24,106 nucleotides of DNA from a virus, in IMG/VR virus record IMGVR_UViG_3300013099_000089, positions 1-24,106 of that record. One strand, written 5' to 3'. Under the pieces are notes generated by a model that ran no database searches, was not told the origin of the DNA, and worked only from the letters and a program-made list of their open reading frames with translations. Of the stretch, positions 7,646 to 15,346 are shown one piece after another. The translations under genes were made by a program, and so were the position numbers. Every line of letters begins with the position of its first letter. Positions within the stretch are counted from its first letter, which is position 1.

Positions 7646-9425
7646 TCTGATAGTTCTCAACTAATGTAACAACTGACTGACTGATTGTTAGGATATTATT
7701 TCTGACTGTGAAAAAGTCTGGGTTTTTGGGTGTACTGTGAACGGCTAGTAAATTTGTATTTGTATAAAGCCCGTCCACTTGAAAATTGGTTAGTCGAACT
7801 TGTCCTAAGTCATAATCTACCACACCAAACGTTTCATCTGGATAAACAACAAATTCATTTTTAAACTCATCCCAATAATAAATATGAATTAGTCCTGTTT
7901 GATTATCATCTTTAAAATATGAGCGTGACATTCTAAAAATGAACTCTTCGGAAAGCACTGACCCCTTCACAATTGGATTGTTAAACTCCACATAATAAGT
8001 CTGAGGTGAGTAAAGTATAGGCTCAAAGCGTTTTTCAATACCAATATTATTATAAGTGGTGAACGCACTTGGATCACTGGCTATAATTCGTGCTGATAAT
8101 GTCGCATCAGAATAGAATGAGCCAAATTTATTTAAGTCGTTTACGTTATAGTCGCTTACAATACCTTCAATAATAGCTCGTAATTGCCCTACTGACAAGT
8201 TGGTTTTTAATGGATTCCAATTTGTTTGAATATCTAAATTAATGTAAAGGAAGTCTGGGTCTATAATAATGGGGTTAATAGTTGCGGTATTGAAACGTTG
8301 CAAAATTTTGATAATGGTATCTTTTGACTTAGATGATAACAGTTCACCAAATTTAGGTTTAATCGATATAAAGACTGCTCCATATTGTTTTGGATCATTA
8401 TCTTCACCACCCCACACCGAAATTGAATTGATGTTACGATATTCTGCCATGAGAATATTTTTATAGTCATCAGTTGTCACACAACGGTTTTGTCTTCGGT
8501 AATGATAAGGAATATTGAAACGTAACTCTTCAATGGTTTCTTTATCCAGACCACCGTCTGAAATTTTAACAGTTGTAAGCTCATAGGTATAGGGTGACTT
8601 TGTTAAACTAAATAATGTTGCAAAATTTCCCTCAACTCCAGATGTTTCAAGATATGACACTTTAATATAATTGGCATTAGCTAACTGCTTACCATAAACG
8701 TTATTACCAAAAAATATTTCATAATAACCTTCTTCGTTCACTGCGATAAAATAAACTTCTGAGTCTTTATCAATTTGTGTGAAGTCATCTGCTCGTTTAT
8801 ACGTCACAAAATTTGACTCTTGATCTGTCTCGTAAACGTCTACCTGAATGGTTTTTATGTCAATATTTTCACTTCTGATAATATAACGTTGGTTTAATAG
8901 AGTATTATCAACAAGATAGCGTGATAAGCTAAAGTGTCCCTCATGAATTGCAACATTACTTACGGTATAGTCATATTGTCCTAATATTGTTGACTCATTA
9001 TAAATGAAAACGTCATCAAGTAAAACAAACACTCGGTTATCTTGAGCGTTATTATCAGAATTAAACTCAGTACCACGATTGATCACTACTTTTTTATTGC
9101 TTGGCTCGTTGCCTGCGTTAATATCCACTTGAATGTCAACATCAGCACTGGCACTTCTGGATGAGTCAGGAACGTAATTCATTAACTTGGCTTTTGAAGT
9201 CATACCAGATAATGTTTGTGCTGAGTCAATAAAACTTTCATTCGCTAACATATGAGCATAAAAACCCATATAGTGAGTGTTATAAGCCAACACGTCCATT
9301 AAGATGTTCATACCACTGGCTGTAAAGTCGTAGTCCTTAAACTCTTGTTGGTTTTTCATATAACCTATCAGGTTATCTTTAATACCCTGAAAGTCTAAAT
9401 TTTGTACGTTTAAATTTTGTGACAT
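7635..9425 (-). CDS. 6: Baseplate wedge subunit gp6 (gpJ-like)
   Basis: At 596 residues it is near the 660 of T4 gp6. The N-terminus carries the conserved helical core of the family: LDFQGIKDNLIGYMKNQQEF followed by DYDFTASGMNILMDVLAYNT and MGFYAHMLANESFIDSAQ (residues 10-72). The middle has VTTDDYKNILMAEYRNINSI and then DPKQYGAVFISIKPKFGE (about 315-360), which is characteristic of gp6/baseplate J proteins. The C-terminal ~120 residues look like a beta domain. In T4, two gp6 copies per wedge clamp gp7 and link neighbouring wedges into the ring around the hub. Its start codon overlaps the gp25 stop by one base (TAATG) and is preceded by AGAGAG, indicating coupled translation. Its stop lies inside the next gene. 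The assignment is strong from motifs and from its position after gp25. Confidence 0.93.
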   Translation of the reverse strand: MSQNLNVQNLDFQGIKDNLIGYMKNQQEFKDYDFTASGMNILMDVLAYNTHYMGFYAHMLANESFIDSAQTLSGMTSKAKLMNYVPDSSRSASADVDIQVDINAGNEPSNKKVVINRGTEFNSDNNAQDNRVFVLLDDVFIYNESTILGQYDYTVSNVAIHEGHFSLSRYLVDNTLLNQRYIIRSENIDIKTIQVDVYETDQESNFVTYKRADDFTQIDKDSEVYFIAVNEEGYYEIFFGNNVYGKQLANANYIKVSYLETSGVEGNFATLFSLTKSPYTYELTTVKISDGGLDKETIEELRFNIPYHYRRQNRCVTTDDYKNILMAEYRNINSISVWGGEDNDPKQYGAVFISIKPKFGELLSSKSKDTIIKILQRFNTATINPIIIDPDFLYINLDIQTNWNPLKTNLSVGQLRAIIEGIVSDYNVNDLNKFGSFYSDATLSARIIASDPSAFTTYNNIGIEKRFEPILYSPQTYYVEFNNPIVKGSVLSEEFIFRMSRSYFKDDNQTGLIHIYYWDEFKNEFVVYPDETFGVVDYDLGQVRLTNFQVDGLYTNTNLLAVHSTPKNPDFFTVRNNILTISQSVVTLVENYQNER

Positions 9426-9826
9426 TATCTTACTCTCTGTAAATAAATTGTGACCGTAACTGGTTCTAGTTGGTTTTCAGTAACGTAAATAATTGTCACT
9501 TTATATTCTTGCTCTGTAACTTCGTTCAATTCGACTATTACATTTTGAACTTTGGCTCTTGGTTCGTATTTTCCGATACCAAATTCAATAACGGATTGTA
9601 TCTCATTTTGAGTAACAAAAGTAGCAGGCTCAAATAAATAATGTCTCAATCCTATATCAATTTCACGATTAAAAGACCTGTCCCCTGCATCCGTCATAAT
9701 TAACATTTGCAATGCTCTACTGACTGCCTCTTCATCATACTTTTTCGGCACGTCACCCGTTAATGGGTGTGCTGTGAATGTTAGATCAAGGTCTGTGTAT
9801 ATTCTGGTTTTATTTTTTTTAAACAT
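9425..9826 (-). CDS. 25: Baseplate wedge subunit gp25 (GPW/gp25 family)
   Basis: At 133 residues it is almost identical in length to T4 gp25 (132). The sequence shows the family layout: an N-terminal Y.DLDL.F..HP.TGD segment (10-25), a helix beginning VSRALQMLIMT, the DAGDRSFNREIDIGLRHYLF strand-turn (46-65), and the YEPR motif at residues 87-90, whose EPR is the most conserved part of the gp25/GPW family. These small proteins form the sheath-initiating collar of the baseplate, donating strands to the first sheath ring. Three bases separate it from the PAAR gene, and GGATAAGAA lies just before the ATG. It shares one base with gp6. Lysozyme activity, sometimes annotated for this family in older databases, is not expected. 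Confidence 0.95.
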   Translation of the reverse strand: MFKKNKTRIYTDLDLTFTAHPLTGDVPKKYDEEAVSRALQMLIMTDAGDRSFNREIDIGLRHYLFEPATFVTQNEIQSVIEFGIGKYEPRAKVQNVIVELNEVTEQEYKVTIIYVTENQLEPVTVTIYLQRVR

Positions 9827-9829
9827 TTC

Positions 9830-10129
9830 TTATCCGTTTGCGTAAACATTAGGCGATCCACCCACGGCATAACTGCCACATGCCACGGGATCACCCTCAC
9901 GCCCTGCTTGTAAGTTGTTAACATAAACATCTGGCGATCCTCTTGCTAAAACACTATCATGACAGTGAACGTGATTTCCGTGTGGACAACAATGTACCAT
10001 CCATTTATCAGTTTGCCTATGCCACGGTATAGTGTTAACAATAACGTTAGTGCTTGCTTGAATATTAATTCTAGGTGGCCAGCAAGTGTGACCTGTGCAT
10101 ATCATGAATAATAGATGAGCCGCAGGCAT
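9830..10129 (-). CDS. 5.4: PAAR-repeat spike tip protein (T4 gp5.4-like)
   Basis: This 99-residue PAAR protein has the standard features: MPAAHLL at the start, TGHTCWPP (12-19), the first GS..VYVN-type strand around 64-71, EGDPVACGS (78-86) and GGSPNVYANG at the C-terminus. PAAR proteins form a small cone that sharpens the membrane-piercing spike and carry one metal ion held by His and Cys. Candidate ligands are His37, His46, Cys47/48, His50/53 and Cys84. An unusually dense cluster CCPHGNHVHCH occupies residues 47-57. AGGGGA lies about ten bases before the ATG. It precedes gp25 by three bases, which fits with spike and baseplate parts being made together. A 50-base gap upstream is the largest in the window; I see no convincing promoter or hairpin in it. 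Confidence 0.93.
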   Translation of the reverse strand: MPAAHLLFMICTGHTCWPPRINIQASTNVIVNTIPWHRQTDKWMVHCCPHGNHVHCHDSVLARGSPDVYVNNLQAGREGDPVACGSYAVGGSPNVYANG

Positions 10130-10179
10130 TTTAAACTTTTCCCCTAGAGTGTAAATATAAGTGATACATTAAGTTTGTG

Positions 10180-11793
10180 TTATAAGTCATTGTTTTCGTG
10201 CTCACATGGATCACATTGAGACTTGACCCTATTATCTTCTTCTGGTTCTAAGTCTGGGTATATAGGATCTTTTGGTTCACAACCATATGGATCACAAGTC
10301 TTTTCAGTGTCCATTGCTAAGACATAATCTTCCATACACGATTTAGCAATGCCTTCAATGGGTTCTTCAATTATTTCAATTATTTCAGGTTCGTCACAAG
10401 GACAAAGTTCTAATGGGGTCAAGTTGTTCACTTTAAATACTTCGTCAACACATGGATCACATGGATTGTCATTTTCAATAGGTCTTAATCCCTCTTCAAT
10501 TTCAGGTTCAGGACATGGTACACACATTCCATTACTATTTATACTCACAAGTCCCTGATACTCTGGCAAAATTAAACAATTATCACAAAGTCCTTTTGCC
10601 TCTTCTTCTAATGGTAAGACTATAGGCTCAGGTATAGGCTCAATGAATTTGGGTTCTTCGCCTTTATCCCACTCTTTAATGAAAACTTGTTGTTGAAAAT
10701 TAATTCTATTATCAAGATATGCTTTAAGGTCTAAGTCCCAGTTATTAATTACACAAATATAAAAAATACCGTCAATATAAGTTTCAGGCTCTCTTGGAAA
10801 ATATGCTCTAATTTCAACTGGGTAATTATAGGTTTCGGTAATAGCAAGTTTTTCCCCCACTTTAAAGTCATTATCAACAATATCACTTTTTTGCCATGTG
10901 CGTAATGATAAAAATGGGGGCATTTCTTCTATGGATAATTCCAAATCACAATCAAGACGTGACCCATTTTTATTGATAATGTTAAAACGCAAGTCTGTAA
11001 AATTATAAACAGGTGCATATAGTGACCAAACGTTAGCTTTAGCCCCTGTTTCTATTGGCTCCAAGTCAATTACAACACTTTCAGGAATGAATTCTCCTTC
11101 TATTGTCTCTACATAAGGATCAATTGCTAATTTTAACTCACAATCTGTGTATTGAAACATGTCTTTAAAAACAAAACGGTCTTCAAACACTTCTGACACA
11201 CTACGCCATGCAAAGCTAGGCTTAATGTCAGGTCTTGAAAAACAGTCTTGTTCTGGTATAAATCCAGATATGAAACCACCCGTAGTCATTAATAATGGCG
11301 TTGGTAACGCACCACCTATAATAAAATAAGCGATAGGCTCTAAACAAGGGGGTGGTGGTGGTTCTGGTATGTCAATATTTCTAACCCATGCACCGTGCCC
11401 CATATCATTAAAATTTGGAAATAATATAAAAGGGTAGTCTGTAAACTCAATGTTGAGCGTATAGTCAACACTATCAGATGACTTTAAACAAAAGTAATAC
11501 TCACCGATAAGCCCATCATAGATAATTTCATTATAAAAATTTTGAATGTAACTAATACCAACTGGCAATAGTTCGCCATCTTGATAACGGTATAAATGCA
11601 ATTCGATGTCAATAGAGTTGGTTGTGTGTGGGGTCACGTCTATACGATATGTCATTGTTTCATTTTTTAACATATCGTATTCGTAATAGTCCACATCATT
11701 AAGACTCAATGATCCTATATAGTCAGCGTTAGGCGTTAGCTTTATTACATTCGTGCTTTCTAAGAAAAACTTTTCAATACAATTAATTGCCAT
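10180..11793 (-). CDS. Putative tail or adhesin protein with Cys-rich CxxC repeat tail
   Basis: The ATG at 11793-11791 follows a near-perfect ribosome site (AAGGAGG at 11800-11806), so I take 537 residues. A longer frame reaching 11841 would start without such a site. The gene overlaps the upstream stop by 11 bases. I do not recognise the whole protein. Residues 20-120 look like a small beta-sandwich (TYRIDVTP...IDIELHLYR). A PEPPPPPC linker lies near 143-150. Residues about 190-370 hold further beta segments including GSRLDCDLELSIEEMPPFLS, which resembles a unit of the neighbouring 1182-residue protein. From 396 to the end the sequence is acidic, rich in Pro and Glu, and carries 13 Cys mostly as CxxC pairs (CDNC, CVPC, CDPC, CPC, CDPYGC, CDPC) about 21 residues apart. 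There is no signal peptide or membrane segment. Its place between adhesins and the spike suggests a virion part; its function is unknown. Confidence 0.7.
   Translation of the reverse strand: MAINCIEKFFLESTNVIKLTPNADYIGSLSLNDVDYYEYDMLKNETMTYRIDVTPHTTNSIDIELHLYRYQDGELLPVGISYIQNFYNEIIYDGLIGEYYFCLKSSDSVDYTLNIEFTDYPFILFPNFNDMGHGAWVRNIDIPEPPPPPCLEPIAYFIIGGALPTPLLMTTGGFISGFIPEQDCFSRPDIKPSFAWRSVSEVFEDRFVFKDMFQYTDCELKLAIDPYVETIEGEFIPESVVIDLEPIETGAKANVWSLYAPVYNFTDLRFNIINKNGSRLDCDLELSIEEMPPFLSLRTWQKSDIVDNDFKVGEKLAITETYNYPVEIRAYFPREPETYIDGIFYICVINNWDLDLKAYLDNRINFQQQVFIKEWDKGEEPKFIEPIPEPIVLPLEEEAKGLCDNCLILPEYQGLVSINSNGMCVPCPEPEIEEGLRPIENDNPCDPCVDEVFKVNNLTPLELCPCDEPEIIEIIEEPIEGIAKSCMEDYVLAMDTEKTCDPYGCEPKDPIYPDLEPEEDNRVKSQCDPCEHENNDL
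10183..10608 (-). repeat. CxxC repeat tail with ~21-residue spacing
   Basis: Residues 396-537 of the 537-residue protein. Cys occur at 403/406, 424/427, 445/448, 464/466, 486, 500/505 and 527/530, giving a step of about 19-22 residues. Between them are Pro/Glu-rich stretches such as PCPEPEIEEGLRPIE and CPCDEPEIIEIIEEPIE. The arrangement suggests metal sites or disulfides along an extended acidic arm. Confidence 0.65.
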
Positions 11794-14700
11794 CGTTTTC
11801 CTCCTTCGGTGACGTAAATAAAGATATACCCGTTTCGCCATTTTCTGTGACTAATAGTGGTAGTGTATAACACCTTGCGTCCATTTGATGTTCAAATTCA
11901 GCCATTTCCATTGTTGGTATAGGAATGTCTTCAGTGATTGGATCGCCATTTTCATCTAATGGTTTCCATTCATTTATTAAACAACTGTCAACTGGAGTAT
12001 GCCAATTTAAACCTAAACCAATTGGTACATAGAATGACTCTAACGTTGCATGTTCTCCACCCCAACCTAAAATTGGTGGCACGTACCACGTTCCTTGCAC
12101 ATAAGAGCCTACTATTATAGTGTTTACTGAAAATTCAGGAATATCAATATAAGAATAAAAACCTAATCTTGCTCGTAAGAGCCAAGGTGGGAAAGTGGTT
12201 AATGTGAAGTCTAAACGAGATCCAGAATAATAATCAACTTTCATACCCTTAACAGATGAGAACGTTCCGACTGTACACTCTTCACCCGCTCTGGCTGAAT
12301 ACTCTATACAGTCAAAGTTTAATTCATTACCGAAGTCAAACGTTACGTTATTACCAATAGGAATGATATAACCCGGACAAAAGCGAATATATTCAATATT
12401 TTCAAATACAAAATCCATCCATGACGTTACATTCATTTTAGTGAATATTTCACGGTATCTTGCAGTCTCACCCATTAAGAATAAGTCACTGGTTTTTGCA
12501 ATACCTGTCTCTGCCACAAATGGGCTAGACTCAATACCACCTTCTAATTCAAATGTGAGTGAGTAACTAGCAGGTAAGTCAACTTGAATTTCTGATAATA
12601 CAGAATAAGGCACTGTCGGCTGATCGTTGTAAAGCACCTCATTAGGAATTGGATAAATTTCATTATCAAATCCTGTTAATGGGTATTTATCAAGTCCTAA
12701 CGACTCACATACACTTCCATGACTAAATTCAACTTCAAAACGTTTATTAACTGCTAATTCAAGGTCTTCAATACCCATTCTGTCATTGTTACAAACATTC
12801 CAAACACGGAAACCTTGATCGTCAAATTCAAATTCTAACGTTTCATATTCACTCGGTCTTACTGTTACATCACCCCAATCTGGATCGAGTTCTGTTAAAT
12901 TACAGAAATTGATACCACCTACACCACCCCAACCGTCACGTAAGGTCGATCCAAAATAAACATCAAGGACAAGACTTGCAGAAACGATAACGTCAAATGA
13001 CATATATGTGTTAGAACCAGTTTCATAAACAATTGACATACCCTCGCCTAATGGCACGTCTATATCAAAGGTTGCTTCTGAGCCAAAAATAATGTCAGGG
13101 ACTAACGCTACAAATTCAAATGATAATTCTAAGAATGTATCTGAATTATGCTCATAAGTCATTGCAAAGGTTGACCCGACATTTAAGAAAACGTCCAGTA
13201 CCTCACCACCATGATAAGCGTTATTTATCCAGTTGAATTCATCTAAGGTGTCAAACCATGCGTTAGCCCCATTATAAGCCTGAACATCCATTTCCTGTGA
13301 AGGGTTATCGACTAATTGAAAGTCTGCTAGATATTGACCTGCAAATGCTCTGGGATATAAGGCTCTTGCAGTTTGTAATTCAAAATCAGATTCAAGTCCA
13401 TGCTCTGCTAAACTGTCAAGTTCCGCAGGTAGGTTTTCAGAAAAGTCAAGTTCTACATATTCACCATATTCAAAGTCATATTCAAATTCTACACCACCTG
13501 AATTGTTTAAATAGTCAAGTTGTGTACTTGCTCCTGAAAATGCTTCTGGATAGAGTGCATAAGTGGTGTTGAGCGTTAATGTAAGGACTTCTGAGCCATG
13601 TTCTACCTTAGTTACACCTAGACCCTCACTAGGACTGTCTGTAAGCTCTAAGTCGCTCTCAGAGCCATGTAGAGCGTCCATGTCTAAAATGGCATTAATG
13701 ATAATTGTATCTAATACTGCATTTTGTCCAGACTCAGCATAAACGTCAAGTTCAATTGAAGGGAAAATATCCAGTTCAAAGTCAAGGGTTTCTTGTCCAT
13801 GCTCTGCGTCAACATCATATATTACGGGAGCCGTTAGCCATTCAAAATGAAACTCTTGTCCATTATAAATCTCATCAATCTCTAACGTTGGTGCAGGATG
13901 ATCGTCAAGATCATGTTCTACATACGCTCCAGAATATGCGTCAACATCAGTAAAGACAATAATAGAAGTAAAGTCTGCGTCTGAATAAGAGCCATGCTCA
14001 TAATCAACTTCTAACGTCTTAACTGGATTGTCATCTAATTCAAAATCAGAGTAAGCACCAAATCTTGCCAAAGTCTCAAAATATGGGGTCACTTCTATTT
14101 CAAAGGCTTCTTGATACGCACCCGAATAAGCATTGAATATATCAAAGATAATTTCAACACCTAAACTGGTAGATACATCAGCACCATGATAGGCAACTAA
14201 TTCTAATGCTGAACATTCATAATCATAATTAAAATGATAATAGAAATTGTGAGGTACTACATCTAACGCAGGGTTTGAGTCAGAAGGACAAAGTTTAAAG
14301 TTCCAGTTTAAATTCTTACCATAACCACCTTGAGAGGATAGCTCTAAATTAGGATTGGGTACGCCACCTGAAAATAAATCGAGGTCAAGTGTTGCCGCTT
14401 GCGTACCACGACTTGCAAATGATAATTGAAAATCCATCTCAACATCAGCAAGAAAATCAACTTTAATTGGAAATTGTTTACAACTATCATCAACACCATA
14501 ATCAATTATAATCTTTTCATTGAATAATCGAGTAAGTTCTGTATCTGCAAGCTCGGTTACGTCATTAACTAATTGAACTGTTGATGTGAACGTAGAATGA
14601 GGACACAGGACAAAATCATGACTAAGTTCTAACGTTTTTTGTGTGTCAAGTGTTGCTTCTGCACTTACACAATTAACAGCGTGAGCAAAGTCCCACTCAT

Positions 14701-15331
14701 AAAGCATATCAAAAATTGTCCAATCTTCACCAAATGCAATATCATAACCTAAGTTTATAGGCTCATCACTCGAATTAAAGGTAAAATCGTATGGATCGCT
14801 ATCATCTGAATTGGTCAGAATTTCGCCACCCATCTCAAAGATGATATTATGAATGTTAGGTGCTTTATAAGGACAAAGCACGGGCATCAAATTGAAATTA
14901 ACAACACGATTTTTAGGATATGTTTCTAACGCTAACTCAATGTTTTGCACAATTTGAATATAGGTCGCACACACATAATTATATTCAAGGAAATAAAGAG
15001 GTTCTGGATCAAAACAAATTGAAAAATTTCGTTGGGTTTGTAAGCCTAATTGAACATCGAGGTCTACTGTTAACGTTTGCCCATGAGTAAAATAATTTTC
15101 ACAAAGGTAATTATACTCAAAGGTATAGAATTCGTGTCTATGCTCACAAATACCAAATGAGGCATGAGTGGAGTTATAAAAGAAAAACACGCCATAAGAC
15201 CCCCCGTAAGCGTCTATTGTACCAATAGATTGCGGTTCGGGTGGTGGTATGTGCGAATCATCTGTTATGAAAGGATAAAGACTTTTATCCCCTTCTGTTT
15301 TTGTCGTGTCAAAATTGATCTCAAGTGGCAC
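11783..15331 (-). CDS. Large repetitive virion protein with ~22-residue beta repeats
   Basis: The protein has 1182 residues and starts at a GTG (15331-15329) that is six bases after AAGGGG. An ATG two bases upstream is in another frame. Three regions are visible. Residues 1-378 hold Cys/Tyr-rich modules with EYNYLC (72-77), EYNYVC (116-121) and NYDYEC (368-373) and with LCP at 152, 242 and 348. Residues about 379-798 are roughly nineteen degenerate repeats of 20-23 residues, each opening with G-[AQSE] and ending in an aromatic or acidic residue before H, S or N (for example GAYVEHDLDDHP then ...LEIDEIYN). The last ~380 residues are a less regular beta-rich tail ending in an acidic segment. 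The composition is strongly acidic. There is no signal peptide or enzyme motif. A fibre shaft or adhesin is inferred from its place after LamG proteins. Its stop overlaps the next gene by 11 bases, and both share a GSRLD...PP.L motif. Confidence 0.75.
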   Translation of the reverse strand: MPLEINFDTTKTEGDKSLYPFITDDSHIPPPEPQSIGTIDAYGGSYGVFFFYNSTHASFGICEHRHEFYTFEYNYLCENYFTHGQTLTVDLDVQLGLQTQRNFSICFDPEPLYFLEYNYVCATYIQIVQNIELALETYPKNRVVNFNLMPVLCPYKAPNIHNIIFEMGGEILTNSDDSDPYDFTFNSSDEPINLGYDIAFGEDWTIFDMLYEWDFAHAVNCVSAEATLDTQKTLELSHDFVLCPHSTFTSTVQLVNDVTELADTELTRLFNEKIIIDYGVDDSCKQFPIKVDFLADVEMDFQLSFASRGTQAATLDLDLFSGGVPNPNLELSSQGGYGKNLNWNFKLCPSDSNPALDVVPHNFYYHFNYDYECSALELVAYHGADVSTSLGVEIIFDIFNAYSGAYQEAFEIEVTPYFETLARFGAYSDFELDDNPVKTLEVDYEHGSYSDADFTSIIVFTDVDAYSGAYVEHDLDDHPAPTLEIDEIYNGQEFHFEWLTAPVIYDVDAEHGQETLDFELDIFPSIELDVYAESGQNAVLDTIIINAILDMDALHGSESDLELTDSPSEGLGVTKVEHGSEVLTLTLNTTYALYPEAFSGASTQLDYLNNSGGVEFEYDFEYGEYVELDFSENLPAELDSLAEHGLESDFELQTARALYPRAFAGQYLADFQLVDNPSQEMDVQAYNGANAWFDTLDEFNWINNAYHGGEVLDVFLNVGSTFAMTYEHNSDTFLELSFEFVALVPDIIFGSEATFDIDVPLGEGMSIVYETGSNTYMSFDVIVSASLVLDVYFGSTLRDGWGGVGGINFCNLTELDPDWGDVTVRPSEYETLEFEFDDQGFRVWNVCNNDRMGIEDLELAVNKRFEVEFSHGSVCESLGLDKYPLTGFDNEIYPIPNEVLYNDQPTVPYSVLSEIQVDLPASYSLTFELEGGIESSPFVAETGIAKTSDLFLMGETARYREIFTKMNVTSWMDFVFENIEYIRFCPGYIIPIGNNVTFDFGNELNFDCIEYSARAGEECTVGTFSSVKGMKVDYYSGSRLDFTLTTFPPWLLRARLGFYSYIDIPEFSVNTIIVGSYVQGTWYVPPILGWGGEHATLESFYVPIGLGLNWHTPVDSCLINEWKPLDENGDPITEDIPIPTMEMAEFEHQMDARCYTLPLLVTENGETGISLFTSPKEENDGN
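11800..11806 (-). promoter_or_regulatory. Ribosome binding site deciding the start of the 537-residue protein
   Basis: The minus strand reads AAGGAGG followed by AAAACG and ATG. This near-consensus site is inside the 3' end of the 1182-residue gene and selects the ATG at 11793 over any start further upstream. Confidence 0.8.
12940..14197 (-). repeat. About nineteen degenerate ~22-residue repeats
   Basis: Residues about 379-798 of the 1182-residue protein. Each unit starts G-[AQSE], runs through an alternating hydrophobic strand such as DFELD or LTLTLN, often has a Pro in the middle (DNP, DHP, DSP, FPS), and ends with a second strand and A-[YE]-[HSN]. The alternating pattern suggests a beta-solenoid or fibre shaft. 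Units vary from 20 to 23 residues and are not conserved at DNA level. Confidence 0.7.
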
Positions 15332-15337
15332 ATCTTA

Positions 15338-15343
15338 CCCCTT
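15338..15343 (-). promoter_or_regulatory. Ribosome binding site for a GTG start, overlapping an out-of-frame ATG
   Basis: The minus strand reads AAGGGG, then TAAGAT, then GTG for the 1182-residue protein. The T of the spacer makes ATGTG, so an ATG two bases upstream lies in the wrong frame. The long frame needs the GTG. Confidence 0.6.
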
Positions 15344-15346
15344 GAA

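Noticed and set aside
7646-7660. Five-residue longer start (TTG) for the gp7-position protein
   Set aside because: TTG would give a 26-base overlap with gp6; the ATG at 7645 fits the usual short overlap.
9425-9826. Lysozyme function for gp25
   Set aside because: An old annotation of the family; the sequence shows only the structural wedge pattern with the EPR motif.
10130-10179. Possible promoter in the 50-base gap before the PAAR gene (TATATTTA)
   Set aside because: It matches only six of eight positions of the late core, and no hairpin terminator is seen.
10536-10543. Second minus-strand TATAAATA, in the Cys-rich tail of the 537-residue gene
   Set aside because: It is upstream of the PAAR gene but about 400 bases away and inside a gene; a chance match is as likely.
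13297-13953. Plus-strand open frames of 91 and 82 residues opposite the repeat gene
   Set aside because: They mirror the repeated minus-strand gene, have His/Gln/Leu-rich shadow composition and no ribosome site.
12940-14197. CRISPR-like or DNA-level tandem repeat
   Set aside because: The repetition is in the protein only; DNA units are not identical and have no spacers.
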